Shown piece after piece: positions 1 through 7,116 of a stretch of 21,210 nucleotides of DNA. Positions within the stretch are counted from its first letter, which is position 1; every line of letters starts with the position of its first letter. The translations under genes and the position numbers were made by a program. The notes under the pieces were generated by a model. It saw only the letters and a program-made list of their open reading frames with translations. It did no database searches and was not told the origin of the DNA. The DNA is from an uncultured Bacteroides sp. (GTDB lineage Bacteria; Bacteroidota; Bacteroidia; Bacteroidales; Bacteroidaceae): positions 1 through 21,210 of the forward strand of contig CAAFTU010000108.1 of assembly GCA_900766005.1 (NCBI GenBank), in the 5' to 3' direction.

Positions 1-433
1 AAGATCTTCACTGCTATACATAAATTCTAAAATTTTTGTTCGCAGCGAAGATAGAGATTTCAATTATGAGCCAATTTTTGACTGCTTACACATTAAAAAA
101 ATATCCACTACTTAAACAATAACTATCCTTTTGTGAGTATCCTTGTAACATTTTACAAATAGATCACAAGGAACTTTTTACTGGACATACAGAATTTCTA
201 TCTGGAAATCTTGACTTAGAATTCTTCCTATTTGTAACGAACAAAAAGATGCTCAAAACCTTGGTTACTACATAAAATATTCTTTGGGTTTAACACTGAC
301 AAAAGTCTGAATGTATTCGTATTGTGAAAAACAGCATTTGGGAATGATAAATTCTCTTCCACTACTTTATTGCTTCCTTATTATTTATGGGCAAACTATG
401 TTATCCGACAAAACAGATGAACAATCCACCCAA
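1..433. other. Non-coding stretch downstream of the antiterminator gene
   Basis: No convincing gene is seen on either strand. The stretch is AT-rich and follows the stop codon of the minus-strand antiterminator gene, so it would be the 3' side or leader of whatever lies further left. A small hairpin (TTGTAA, loop CATT, TTACAA) lies at 143-158. On the minus strand GACTTTTG, one mismatch from the TAnnTTTG element, occurs near 291-298, but no good -33 element accompanies it. A gap this long after an UpxY gene is unusual, because capsule loci normally continue directly with upxZ. Confidence 0.5.
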
Positions 434-1267
434 CTATTCCACCTTCTCAAACGGAAAAGCCTGAAGATAACTAATAGCCACCGTCATATTACCAAAAGCA
501 AACACCAGCTTTGTATTCCGATGCAGACGCATGATACACCCCTCCTTCCCTTGAAAAACACCACCCGTAATACGTATCTTCTGCTTTTTCTGAATATACT
601 CTTCAAGAGGCTTATCCATCAGTTCAATGTTATAAGGCATGGATTCATACAGATAAATAAATTCTTCCATCTGTCTATGGGGAATAACAGCCACGCTATA
701 GGAATTGCGGTCTTTTGCAAGATACTGCCGGGGGAACAGATGGGCAAGGATGAGATTCAATTCATCCAACGGGGCACATACAAACAGATAACCATCACCC
801 GTGATTTCCTTTTCATCCGTCAAAGCGTTCAACTTCTGTACAGAGCCTGTCGCGAACGCCTCCTTTACGGCAAAGGCGGACTCCCGACGGGCAGCATATT
901 CTTCCTTGCTATAAGGACACCGTTCAAAACGTCTTTTATGGTCAGCAGAGGTATATGAAAACACTTTGAAGCAGAAATATCTTTCTTCCTTCATGCCAGA
1001 CCGGGTATTAATCATCACAGCTCTCCTGCCGGTAAAGATTTCGATATAGCGTTTCAGCTCTCTGTTGCGCAGGAACATATAATACCACTTGTGGTCAGGA
1101 TATTCTTTTTCTTCCCCCGTCTGTGACGTGGTTATCAGATCTGACCCCTGGTCTGGGCAGGAAGCGATTGAACTGCATGGCAGTAACCTAGGCGCTTTAC
1201 CCGTTATGTTTTGATTCTGCGGAAAGGAATATTCAGTACCCAAATCCGCATCATTACAGATTTGCAT
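434..1267 (-). CDS. UpxY/NusG-family transcription antiterminator (divergent, with N-terminal extension)
   Basis: A 277-residue protein with two marks of the NusG/UpxY family. The first is an NGN-type start, KWYYMFLRN at about residues 60-68, followed by a GYLFV strand near 159-163. The second is a C-terminal KOW-like region at about 230-277, beginning KIRITGGVFQGKEG. In Bacteroides, UpxY proteins stop early termination in the 5' leader of their own operon, usually a capsule operon. The first ATG is at 1267; a TTG directly before it is less likely. No other in-frame Met precedes the NGN core, so about 60 residues of extension look real unless an unusual start is used. The NGN domain also seems enlarged, since typical UpxY proteins are about 170-190 residues. 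The gene lies 61 bp from the invertible promoter segment, which in this copy points away from it. No upxZ follows within the window. Family assignment is fairly sure; the target operon is unknown. Confidence 0.72.
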   Translation of the reverse strand: MQICNDADLGTEYSFPQNQNITGKAPRLLPCSSIASCPDQGSDLITTSQTGEEKEYPDHKWYYMFLRNRELKRYIEIFTGRRAVMINTRSGMKEERYFCFKVFSYTSADHKRRFERCPYSKEEYAARRESAFAVKEAFATGSVQKLNALTDEKEITGDGYLFVCAPLDELNLILAHLFPRQYLAKDRNSYSVAVIPHRQMEEFIYLYESMPYNIELMDKPLEEYIQKKQKIRITGGVFQGKEGCIMRLHRNTKLVFAFGNMTVAISYLQAFPFEKVE

Positions 1268-1328
1268 CAAAACATAAATTATTTATCATTTGTACTTCTA
1301 AAATGAAAGCTTGTTGAAGCTTCATTTT

Positions 1329-1358
1329 TGGGGTTCTCTTAGTAAGAGATCCCCATTT
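1329..1358 (+). repeat. Left inverted repeat (IRL) of the invertible promoter segment
   Basis: A 30-bp arm that is the exact reverse complement of 1501-1530. Matching ends sharply on both sides: position 1328 and position 1359 no longer pair. The arm is itself nearly palindromic around CTCTTAGTAAGAG, with GGGG and CCCC at the two ends. That is the expected shape of a tyrosine recombinase core site, with two half-sites flanking a short central region. Confidence 0.9.
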
Positions 1359-1463
1359 CTATTTAATCTATTGATAATGTGAAACATACATATCGTAATT
1401 CATAACCTTTTACGAACAATTCTCATACATTTCTTGTTAAAAGCATTTTAAAACAACAAAAGA

Positions 1464-1495
1464 TTTCCATTTCTTGGGAATTATAGCTACTTTTG
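1464..1495 (+). promoter_or_regulatory. Promoter inside the invertible segment
   Basis: TACTTTTG at 1488-1495 is a full match to the Bacteroides -7 consensus TAnnTTTG. TTTC at 1464-1467, 20 bp upstream, is a 3-of-4 match to the -33 element TTTG. Transcription would start at about 1500-1503, at the edge of the right repeat. No comparable promoter was found on the minus strand of the segment, so promoter direction is effectively set by the orientation of the segment. Confidence 0.75.
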
Positions 1496-1500
1496 CAGCC

Positions 1501-1530
1501 AAATGGGGATCTCTTACTAAGAGAACCCCA
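1501..1530 (-). repeat. Right inverted repeat (IRR) of the invertible promoter segment
   Basis: Exact 30-bp partner of the arm at 1329-1358, in opposite orientation. Outside the repeat the two flanks differ: this side continues with a run of six T at 1531-1536, while the left arm, read outward, continues with A. Confidence 0.9.
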
Positions 1531-1536
1531 TTTTTT
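1505..1536 (+). terminator. Hairpin plus T-run at the right repeat, possible OFF-side terminator
   Basis: The right repeat folds into a hairpin: GGGG (1505-1508) pairs with CCCC (1526-1529), then after one A-A mismatch TCTCTT (1510-1515) pairs with AAGAGA (1519-1524) around a 3-nt loop. TTTTTT follows at 1531-1536. A transcript from the promoter in the present orientation would start right at this hairpin. The left repeat read outward has no T-run, so the terminator-like property exists only on the OFF side. Its function as a terminator is inferred. Confidence 0.5.
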
Positions 1537-1845
1537 ATAAAACGAATCATGCTATCAAACAGCTGATTTTCAGATCTATCACACTTGTTCATGATAAAAA
1601 ATAAATTATCCCAAATTAGATATCACACGAAGTCACACAGTATTTCCTAATGGCACGATCCTTTAGATCAGCATTCTGTATATTTCTATATCTCCCCATA
1701 CAAAAGTCATTCAATATTTTGTATCTATCACCAACAAGGCATATTTTGATTACTTTGCCGAATATTGAATATTCTCCCAGCTCTTATGTTAGGATTCTAG
1801 AAATATTTCTCCGAAAATGATCTGATTTTATCCAAGCCAATAGAA
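1537..1845. other. AT-rich non-coding spacer between switch and recombinase
   Basis: No gene is supported on either strand. There is no tRNA, no direct repeat suggestive of an att site and no further copy of the 30-bp repeat. It is the 3' side of the recombinase gene and the region the OFF-oriented promoter would read into. Confidence 0.5.
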
Positions 1846-1875
1846 CATTCAGGCTGTCATCCTACAGCCTGAATG
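1846..1875 (-). terminator. Hairpin downstream of the recombinase gene
   Basis: A perfect 12-bp stem, CATTCAGGCTGT (1846-1857) with ACAGCCTGAATG (1864-1875), encloses a 6-nt loop, 10 bases past the recombinase stop codon. On the minus strand it is followed by TTCTATTGG rather than a long T-run, so it is a weak intrinsic terminator at best, or an mRNA-stabilising structure. It may limit read-through from the recombinase into the switch. Confidence 0.5.
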
Positions 1876-1885
1876 AATACTTCCC

Positions 1886-3088
1886 CTACAACCCCCTTAA
1901 AATAATCTGATTGGCTCGGTCTATCTGTGAAGTGGAGATGGATGCCAGATAAATATGAGTGGTCTTTTCATTATCGTGCCCCAACCCTTCGCGGATGATG
2001 TCTGTAGACACCTTCCTGTCCTGCGCTATGCTGGCCCAGCTATGGCGCGCCACATAGAAAGTCAACGGCGCCTTTAATTCCAGCCGCAAGCCTATTTTAT
2101 TCAAGCCCCGTCCTATTTGCTTGGCCCTCAGTTTATATTGCTTGCGGTCATTTATGTCACAGTACCGCAAGATAGGCAGCAGGTACTCGGAACTGTCATC
2201 CTTGTATTTATCCACAATCTCCTGCATCAGCTCCTCCCACAGAATAGTCAGCCGTTGCCCAGTCTTTTTCCGGCTGTATGTCAGAATTCCATTCTGGAGG
2301 TTGCTCTTCTTCAAGTGTGCCATATCAATAAACGACATGCCCCGGGTATAGAAACTGAAAAGGAAAATATCCCTTGCCAACTCCAACTGGGGTTCGAATG
2401 ACAAATCAAGCTCCTTGATCATTTTGATGATTTTAAAGGGAACAGCCCGTTTTACGGTCTTGTCTATGCCGGTATAGACATGTTTGAAAGGTTTCTTGTC
2501 GGTGGTATAGCCTTGCTCTACAGCCAGATTATACACACTCCGCCAGATTCTCATATAATAGGAAGTACTGTTCTTTACCAAGCCTTTCTCTTTCAGATAG
2601 GCTTCATACATCTCCATCAGCTCCGAATCAAAGGCTTCAAAACTCAGATCTTCATTCTTTCTGAATTGGATAAAGCTGTTCATTGTCGAGGTATAACCTT
2701 CTGCCGTCCGTCCCCTTTTCTGCCGCTCCAGTTTATTGATACATCGTTGCATGAAGTTGAACACACTCTCTACAGAAGGGATTTTCCGGAAAGAAGCCAC
2801 GATATCATCAATGGTGTATTCCACACCGGTCCGCTCCAGATCATTGATAATACCTTGTAACCGCGTCATCTCCCAATTCGTCTGGTCACGTATCAGCAGA
2901 AGACGCGCTTTACATTCAGACTGTGTTGAAATAAGCAGACTGCCGGTGGAGTCGTCCCACTCGGAAGGCATGATCCGATAAGAAGTCTTGATGAGCCGTG
3001 TCAGTCTGTAATGAATAATTTGATAACTTAATACGCCCTTTTTTCCTTTTACGCTCGATGGGCGGAATTTCAATTTAATGGATGCCAT
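1886..3088 (-). CDS. Tyrosine site-specific recombinase (probable local DNA invertase)
   Basis: A 400-residue phage-integrase-family recombinase of the Bacteroides type: an N-terminal Arm-like domain (about 1-95), a SAM-like core-binding domain (about 105-200) and a catalytic domain (about 215-390). Catalytic residues visible are Arg249 (in FYTRGMSFID), a Lys at 274/275 (SRKKTG), Arg348 (YVARHSW; Tyr345 stands where many integrases have His, common in this group), His371 (LGHDNEK) and the nucleophile Tyr380 (THIYLA). It cleaves and rejoins DNA through a 3'-phosphotyrosyl bond. The nearest candidate sites are the 30-bp inverted repeats about 355 bp past its stop. No phage, conjugation or tRNA-att features surround it, which argues for a promoter invertase over a mobile-element integrase. 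No clear promoter is visible in the 83-bp gap upstream, which holds only a short TTTTG/CAAAA hairpin at 3109-3123. Confidence 0.88.
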   Translation of the reverse strand: MASIKLKFRPSSVKGKKGVLSYQIIHYRLTRLIKTSYRIMPSEWDDSTGSLLISTQSECKARLLLIRDQTNWEMTRLQGIINDLERTGVEYTIDDIVASFRKIPSVESVFNFMQRCINKLERQKRGRTAEGYTSTMNSFIQFRKNEDLSFEAFDSELMEMYEAYLKEKGLVKNSTSYYMRIWRSVYNLAVEQGYTTDKKPFKHVYTGIDKTVKRAVPFKIIKMIKELDLSFEPQLELARDIFLFSFYTRGMSFIDMAHLKKSNLQNGILTYSRKKTGQRLTILWEELMQEIVDKYKDDSSEYLLPILRYCDINDRKQYKLRAKQIGRGLNKIGLRLELKAPLTFYVARHSWASIAQDRKVSTDIIREGLGHDNEKTTHIYLASISTSQIDRANQIILRGL

Positions 3089-3171
3089 ATTTCTTTTCTA
3101 TATTATGGTTTTGTTATTCAAAACGAATATAGCAATATGGCATCAGGTACACTGTTGCACCTCCGGTTATT

Positions 3172-5037
3172 CTATCCTTCTATCTCGCTCAGTTCCAACC
3201 AGCGCATGGTCTTTTCATCAATCAAATCATTCAGTTCCGGCAATCGTTTGGATTTCTCCGTCAGTTCCTCCACTCCCAGCGTACCGCTGCAAAGGGCGGC
3301 TTCTATATCGGCCTTCTCCTGCTCCAGCCCGGCTATTTCTTGTTCCAGCTGCTCGAACTCTTTCTTTTCCTTGAAAGACATTTTCCGCTTGTCATTCAGG
3401 CGCACGCGGGCGGTCTTTTCCTCTTTTGGCTTTTCCGCCTCTTTGTCGCGCTGCTCTTTCGCCTCGCGCCAGTCACGATAATCGGAGTAGTTACCCGGAA
3501 AATCACGAATGTCTCCCTGTCCCTTGAATACCAGCAAGTGATCTACCACCTTGTCCATGAAATAGCGGTCGTGGCTTACTACGATTACACAGCCCTTGAA
3601 GTTCTGCAAATATTCTTCCAATACCTGAAGGGTGATGATATCGAGATCGTTGGTAGGCTCATCCAGCACCAGGAAGTTGGGATTACGCATCAGCACCGTA
3701 CACAGGTACAGGCGGCGGCGTTCTCCCCCACTCAGTTTATATACATAGCTATGCTGTGTTTCGGGGGTAAACAGAAAATGTTGCAGGAACTGGGATGCAG
3801 TCAGCTTCTTTCCATTTCCCAATTCGATGACTTCGGCAATATCCTGCACCACGTCGATGACCTTCATTTGCTCATCAAACTTCAGGCCGTCCTGAGAATA
3901 GTATCCGAAACGGACTGTCTCACCGATATCCAGTGTTCCACTGTCCGGCTTCTGTTCGCCCATCAGTATTTTAATGAACGTGGACTTTCCCGTACCATTG
4001 TTTCCCACGATGCCCATCTTCTCATAACGGGCAAAGATATACGAGAAATCTTCCAGAATCTTCAAATCACCGAAACGCTTGTACAGATGATCCGCCTCAA
4101 AAATCTTGGAGCCGATGTAAGAGGCTTTCATATCCAGTTTCACATTGCCGTCGTTGAAACGCTGCTTCGCCACTTTCTCCAGTTCGTAGAAAGCTTCTTC
4201 CCGATAACGCGCTTTATGTCCGCGTGCCTGGGGCATACGGCGCATCCACTCCAGCTCTGTGCGGTACAAGTTATTGGCACGGGCTATTTCGGCATTGGTC
4301 GCCTCGATACGCTCCTGCCTCTTTTCCAAGTAATAGCTGTAGTTCCCTTTATATGAATAGACCTGCTGATTGTCTATCTCGATAATTTCAGAGCAGACGC
4401 GGTCCAGGAAATAACGGTCGTGCGTCACCATGAGCAGACTGATGTTTCCCCGGCCGAGATACCCCTCCAGCCACTCCGTCATATCCAAATCAAGATGGTT
4501 GGTAGGCTCATCCAAAATCAGGAAATCGGGCTCGGTTATCAGCACATTCGCCAAAGCCACCCGTTTCAACTGACCTCCGGAAAGATGTTTGATCTGCTGG
4601 CTGAAGTCCCGGATTTTTAATTGAGAAAGGATTTGTTTCGCCTTCCGTTCATAATCCCATGCCTTTTCGTGCTCCATCCGTGCCAACAGCTCTTCCAGTC
4701 CCGGATTGCCTTCGGTTTCCATGCAGCTTTCATATTCTTTGATGAGTTCCACCGTGCTGTTTCCGTGATAGAAACAGGCTTCGAGCACGGTCAGGTCTTC
4801 GGGATAATGTGGGTCTTGCTCCAAATAGCCCACCCGCAGATCACGACGAAAGACGATGCTTCCTTCATCATATCCCTCCTTACCGGCTATTATATTAAGT
4901 AAGGTAGTCTTGCCTGTACCGTTCTTTGCTATCAGACCGATGCGTTGTCCTTCGGCCACTCCAAATGAAATCTTCCGGAACAATACCAAGTCACCGAATG
5001 ACTTGGTAAGCCCGTCTACTTGCATATATGGGGTCAT
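3172..5037 (-). CDS. ABC-F family ATPase, Uup-like
   Basis: A soluble 621-residue protein with two ABC domains and no membrane segments, as expected for ABC-F proteins that act on the ribosome or nucleic acids. Domain 1 has Walker A AKNGTGKTT (37-45), signature LSGGQ (152-156) and Walker B LILDEPTNHLD (173-183). Domain 2 has Walker A GNNGTGKST (345-353), signature LSGGE (435-439) and LVLDEPTNDLD near 456-466, with Asn-Asp in place of the first domain's Asn-His. The linker (about 235-300), with its ARGHKARYREE stretch, and a charged coiled-coil C-terminal domain (about 525-615) resemble Uup. Uup-type proteins are implicated in ribosome-associated ATP hydrolysis and tolerance of structured DNA; a role in antibiotic resistance is not indicated. 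The gene starts 7 bp after the preceding gene, so it is probably the last gene of the minus-strand operon. Confidence 0.92.
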   Translation of the reverse strand: MTPYMQVDGLTKSFGDLVLFRKISFGVAEGQRIGLIAKNGTGKTTLLNIIAGKEGYDEGSIVFRRDLRVGYLEQDPHYPEDLTVLEACFYHGNSTVELIKEYESCMETEGNPGLEELLARMEHEKAWDYERKAKQILSQLKIRDFSQQIKHLSGGQLKRVALANVLITEPDFLILDEPTNHLDLDMTEWLEGYLGRGNISLLMVTHDRYFLDRVCSEIIEIDNQQVYSYKGNYSYYLEKRQERIEATNAEIARANNLYRTELEWMRRMPQARGHKARYREEAFYELEKVAKQRFNDGNVKLDMKASYIGSKIFEADHLYKRFGDLKILEDFSYIFARYEKMGIVGNNGTGKSTFIKILMGEQKPDSGTLDIGETVRFGYYSQDGLKFDEQMKVIDVVQDIAEVIELGNGKKLTASQFLQHFLFTPETQHSYVYKLSGGERRRLYLCTVLMRNPNFLVLDEPTNDLDIITLQVLEEYLQNFKGCVIVVSHDRYFMDKVVDHLLVFKGQGDIRDFPGNYSDYRDWREAKEQRDKEAEKPKEEKTARVRLNDKRKMSFKEKKEFEQLEQEIAGLEQEKADIEAALCSGTLGVEELTEKSKRLPELNDLIDEKTMRWLELSEIEG

Positions 5038-5044
5038 TATTTGT

Positions 5045-5878
5045 CTATTTATTTAAATCATCCAACACTGCCTCCGCCTCTCGCTTAATTTTCCTGAATT
5101 CGGATTTCAAGTCGCAGGGGAGTCCCTTTTTAGCTTTTCCCCACACCAGTGCGGCAGGGTCCAGCACCATATCCGAACACATAAACTGCAAGGCGGGATA
5201 TTCTTTCTGTCCCTCAATGACAGTCACCCATTCCATACCTTCCATCTCATTCACCAGAATGGCTCCGAAGGCAATACCGAAATTCTCCCACGCCATACGC
5301 TGCTGGGTCTGGAAACGTCCGCTGTCCATTACTTGCTGTATACTGTCAATATCGCTCTCCGACGCAGTGAAATCCTTGGTGAGTTGCTTTTTAATCGTAG
5401 TAGAAGCCCACTCAAAGGCGGTGTTCACCTCCCCGATTTCCAAGACACGGATCGGAATGATCTCACGCGGGTGACTTACACCTTCTTTGCGGATCTGCAA
5501 AGACCGGATGATTTCTTCCGCCGGATGCTTGTCTCCTCCTTTGGACACGGTAAAAGAACATTCGAAAGAAAGATCCCCCTCTCCTGTCACCCAGATATGA
5601 GTGGTGTACCAGGCGCCTTCTTCCTGAAAAGTTTCCGCGCTGTAAGCACAATCCCACTTGCCCACTTTCACCAGGGTGGAAGAAGTATTTTCTTTCAATT
5701 CGTATGCGATGCACTGCGGACCATAGTCAGCCGCTTCATCCTTATAGGCCGATATGCGGAAATTACCTGTCCACCGGTCAGGATTATAGAATAAAAAACT
5801 CTCTTCTGTATCTTCAAACTCGTGCCAGCCCATCGGGTATTCCAATGAGAACCAGCCACCGGGAGAAATGTATTTCAT
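5045..5878 (-). CDS. DUF3805/DUF3806 domain protein
   Basis: A 277-residue protein that I recognise as the DUF3805 plus DUF3806 arrangement found in Bacteroidetes. The N-terminal part (about 1-145), opening MKYISPGGWFSLEYP, is beta-rich and resembles PsbP/Mog1-like folds. The C-terminal part (about 155-270) contains the WENFGIAFGAILVNE and EYPALQF stretches typical of DUF3806. There is no signal peptide or membrane segment, so it is likely cytoplasmic. The reaction or partner is not known. It lies 42 bp after the VOC gene and 7 bp before the ABC-F gene, in the same orientation, which supports co-transcription. Domain names rest on recalled sequence features. Confidence 0.7.
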   Translation of the reverse strand: MKYISPGGWFSLEYPMGWHEFEDTEESFLFYNPDRWTGNFRISAYKDEAADYGPQCIAYELKENTSSTLVKVGKWDCAYSAETFQEEGAWYTTHIWVTGEGDLSFECSFTVSKGGDKHPAEEIIRSLQIRKEGVSHPREIIPIRVLEIGEVNTAFEWASTTIKKQLTKDFTASESDIDSIQQVMDSGRFQTQQRMAWENFGIAFGAILVNEMEGMEWVTVIEGQKEYPALQFMCSDMVLDPAALVWGKAKKGLPCDLKSEFRKIKREAEAVLDDLNK

Positions 5879-5920
5879 AGTCTCTATCTTTTTAATTCAT
5901 TACTAACGGAAACGATCGTT

Positions 5921-6298
5921 TTACTTTACCGGCAATATCTCAATCCAGTAATCATCAGGATCATTGATGAAATACAAGCCCATAGCGGTGTTCTCGAAGC
6001 AAACGCATCCCATTTCCTTATGGAATTTACGGACTTCGTCATAATCACCTTCCACACGCAGACACAGATGGCTTTCGTTCTCACCCAACTCGTATGGCTG
6101 GGTATGGTCACGCAACCAGGTCAGTTCCAACAAGAAATTGCTGTGGTCATCGGCCATATACACCAGCACGAAGGAACCGTCCGAAGCTTCCTTACGATGA
6201 GACTCATGCAAACCTAACGCTGTTTCATAAAACTTGATACTCTTGTCCAGATCAGTTACATTGATATTGAAATGATCAAATCTTCCTTTTACTTTCAT
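5921..6298 (-). CDS. VOC superfamily protein (glyoxalase/dioxygenase fold)
   Basis: A compact 125-residue vicinal-oxygen-chelate protein with two beta-alpha-beta-beta-beta modules. Candidate metal ligands sit in the standard positions: His9 (FDHFNINV), Glu58 (LLELTW), His77 (ESHLCLRV) and Glu120 (YWIEILP). This H/E/H/E set is that of lactoylglutathione lyase, and the length fits a GloA-like enzyme. Bacteroidales generally lack glutathione, so the real substrate may be a different thiol adduct or something unrelated. It starts 17 bp after the MBL-fold gene and lies within the same run of genes. The name glyoxalase should be read as fold-level only. Confidence 0.85.
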   Translation of the reverse strand: MKVKGRFDHFNINVTDLDKSIKFYETALGLHESHRKEASDGSFVLVYMADDHSNFLLELTWLRDHTQPYELGENESHLCLRVEGDYDEVRKFHKEMGCVCFENTAMGLYFINDPDDYWIEILPVK

Positions 6299-6315
6299 AT
6301 TGTGTTATTCTTTTG

Positions 6316-7107
6316 TTATTCAATCTCTATTTTTTGTCCGCGATGTGTCAATGACACAAAACGCACTCCATGCGCTTCGGCAAAGTCGCGGAAAGCATTT
6401 GCCTTGGCATACTCCGGTGTGAAATGCATGGGTACAAAGATATGAGTTTTTATCTTTGTTACAAACTGTCCGGCACCCCGCATGTATTCTTTTCCCAAAC
6501 GGGGGTCAACGGGAAACATCGCCACATCCACTTCGGGCGTATAGGCGTAAAGATCATCCAGCTCATGCAGGAAATTCTTCTCGGCTCCCTTCCACTCCGC
6601 CTCGGTACTCTCGTCCATCCAATGCCAGTTATTCAAATCACCGGCATGAAAAATCTTTTTTCCACTTGCCTGAAGCAAAAACGATACTCCCACATCCGTG
6701 GAACCGAAAGCACGCACGCTCAATGTTTCATCCTTATATTCCTCTCCTTTTTTCAGCCAGACGGCATCTTCTTTCTGCGCCCTGCGATGACGCAAAATGT
6801 CTTTCGAGAAAATATAGATAATATCCGGCCGCTGTTCACGCCATTGCAATACCTCTTTATTAAAATGATCCGGATGAAAATGACTGGCCAGCACATACAG
6901 TTTTCCGGGTCTCCGCAATAATTCGCTGTGTACGGTTCCTTCCGGCATTCCCGCCTCTTGATTGCTGAAAGTCCCATCCATCAACCGGTTCAAATCCGCC
7001 TGCGCCTGTCCATCCTCCGAATCACGGTAATAATCCATGATTACAGTAAAGCCATCGCCTGACAAGGCGAATCCGCTATGATATATATAAGTAAGTTCCA
7101 TATCCAT
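6316..7107 (-). CDS. Metallo-beta-lactamase-fold hydrolase (UlaG/RNase Z-like group)
   Basis: A 263-residue MBL-fold enzyme. The metal motif is SHFHPDH (75-81; His76, His78, Asp80, His81), with further ligands in HAGD (154-157) and PMHF (His228). The N-terminal stretch resembles that of UlaG-like and other MBL proteins, in which an early histidine, here in IYHSGF, is conserved. There is no signal peptide, so it is likely cytoplasmic, and it is not a secreted lactamase. The substrate is unknown. The gene starts 9 bp after the transglutaminase-like gene and ends 17 bp before the VOC gene, so all three are probably expressed together. Confidence 0.85.
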   Translation of the reverse strand: MDMELTYIYHSGFALSGDGFTVIMDYYRDSEDGQAQADLNRLMDGTFSNQEAGMPEGTVHSELLRRPGKLYVLASHFHPDHFNKEVLQWREQRPDIIYIFSKDILRHRRAQKEDAVWLKKGEEYKDETLSVRAFGSTDVGVSFLLQASGKKIFHAGDLNNWHWMDESTEAEWKGAEKNFLHELDDLYAYTPEVDVAMFPVDPRLGKEYMRGAGQFVTKIKTHIFVPMHFTPEYAKANAFRDFAEAHGVRFVSLTHRGQKIEIE

Positions 7108-7116
7108 ACAACAAAT

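Larger units (their letters stand above)
1329..1530. other. Invertible promoter segment (phase-variation switch), OFF orientation for the antiterminator
   Basis: Perfect 30-bp inverted repeats enclose 142 bp holding one recognisable Bacteroides promoter. The layout (tyrosine recombinase gene, repeat-bounded promoter, UpxY-type gene) matches the known phase-variable capsule switches of Bacteroides. In the sequence given, the promoter reads rightward, away from the antiterminator gene at 434-1267. After inversion its -7 element would fall at about 1364-1371 on the minus strand, giving a leader of about 90 nt before the ATG at 1267. The segment and its repeats are directly visible; that it inverts is inferred. 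Confidence 0.85.

Noticed and set aside
311..958. Plus-strand open frame of 215 codons opposite the antiterminator gene
   Set aside because: It is antisense to a protein with clear NusG/KOW features and has no domain or codon pattern of its own.
1359..1500. Second promoter in the switch pointing toward the antiterminator
   Set aside because: The best minus-strand candidate (TATGTTTC, one mismatch to TAnnTTTG) has no -33 element at acceptable spacing.
1886..3088. Integrase of an integrated mobile element
   Set aside because: No tRNA target, direct-repeat att sites, mobilisation or phage genes are visible; perfect inverted repeats around a promoter next door explain it better.
3340..4356. Plus-strand open frame of 338 codons opposite the ABC-F gene
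   Set aside because: It is antisense to conserved Walker A/B and signature motifs; the product is unlike any family I know.
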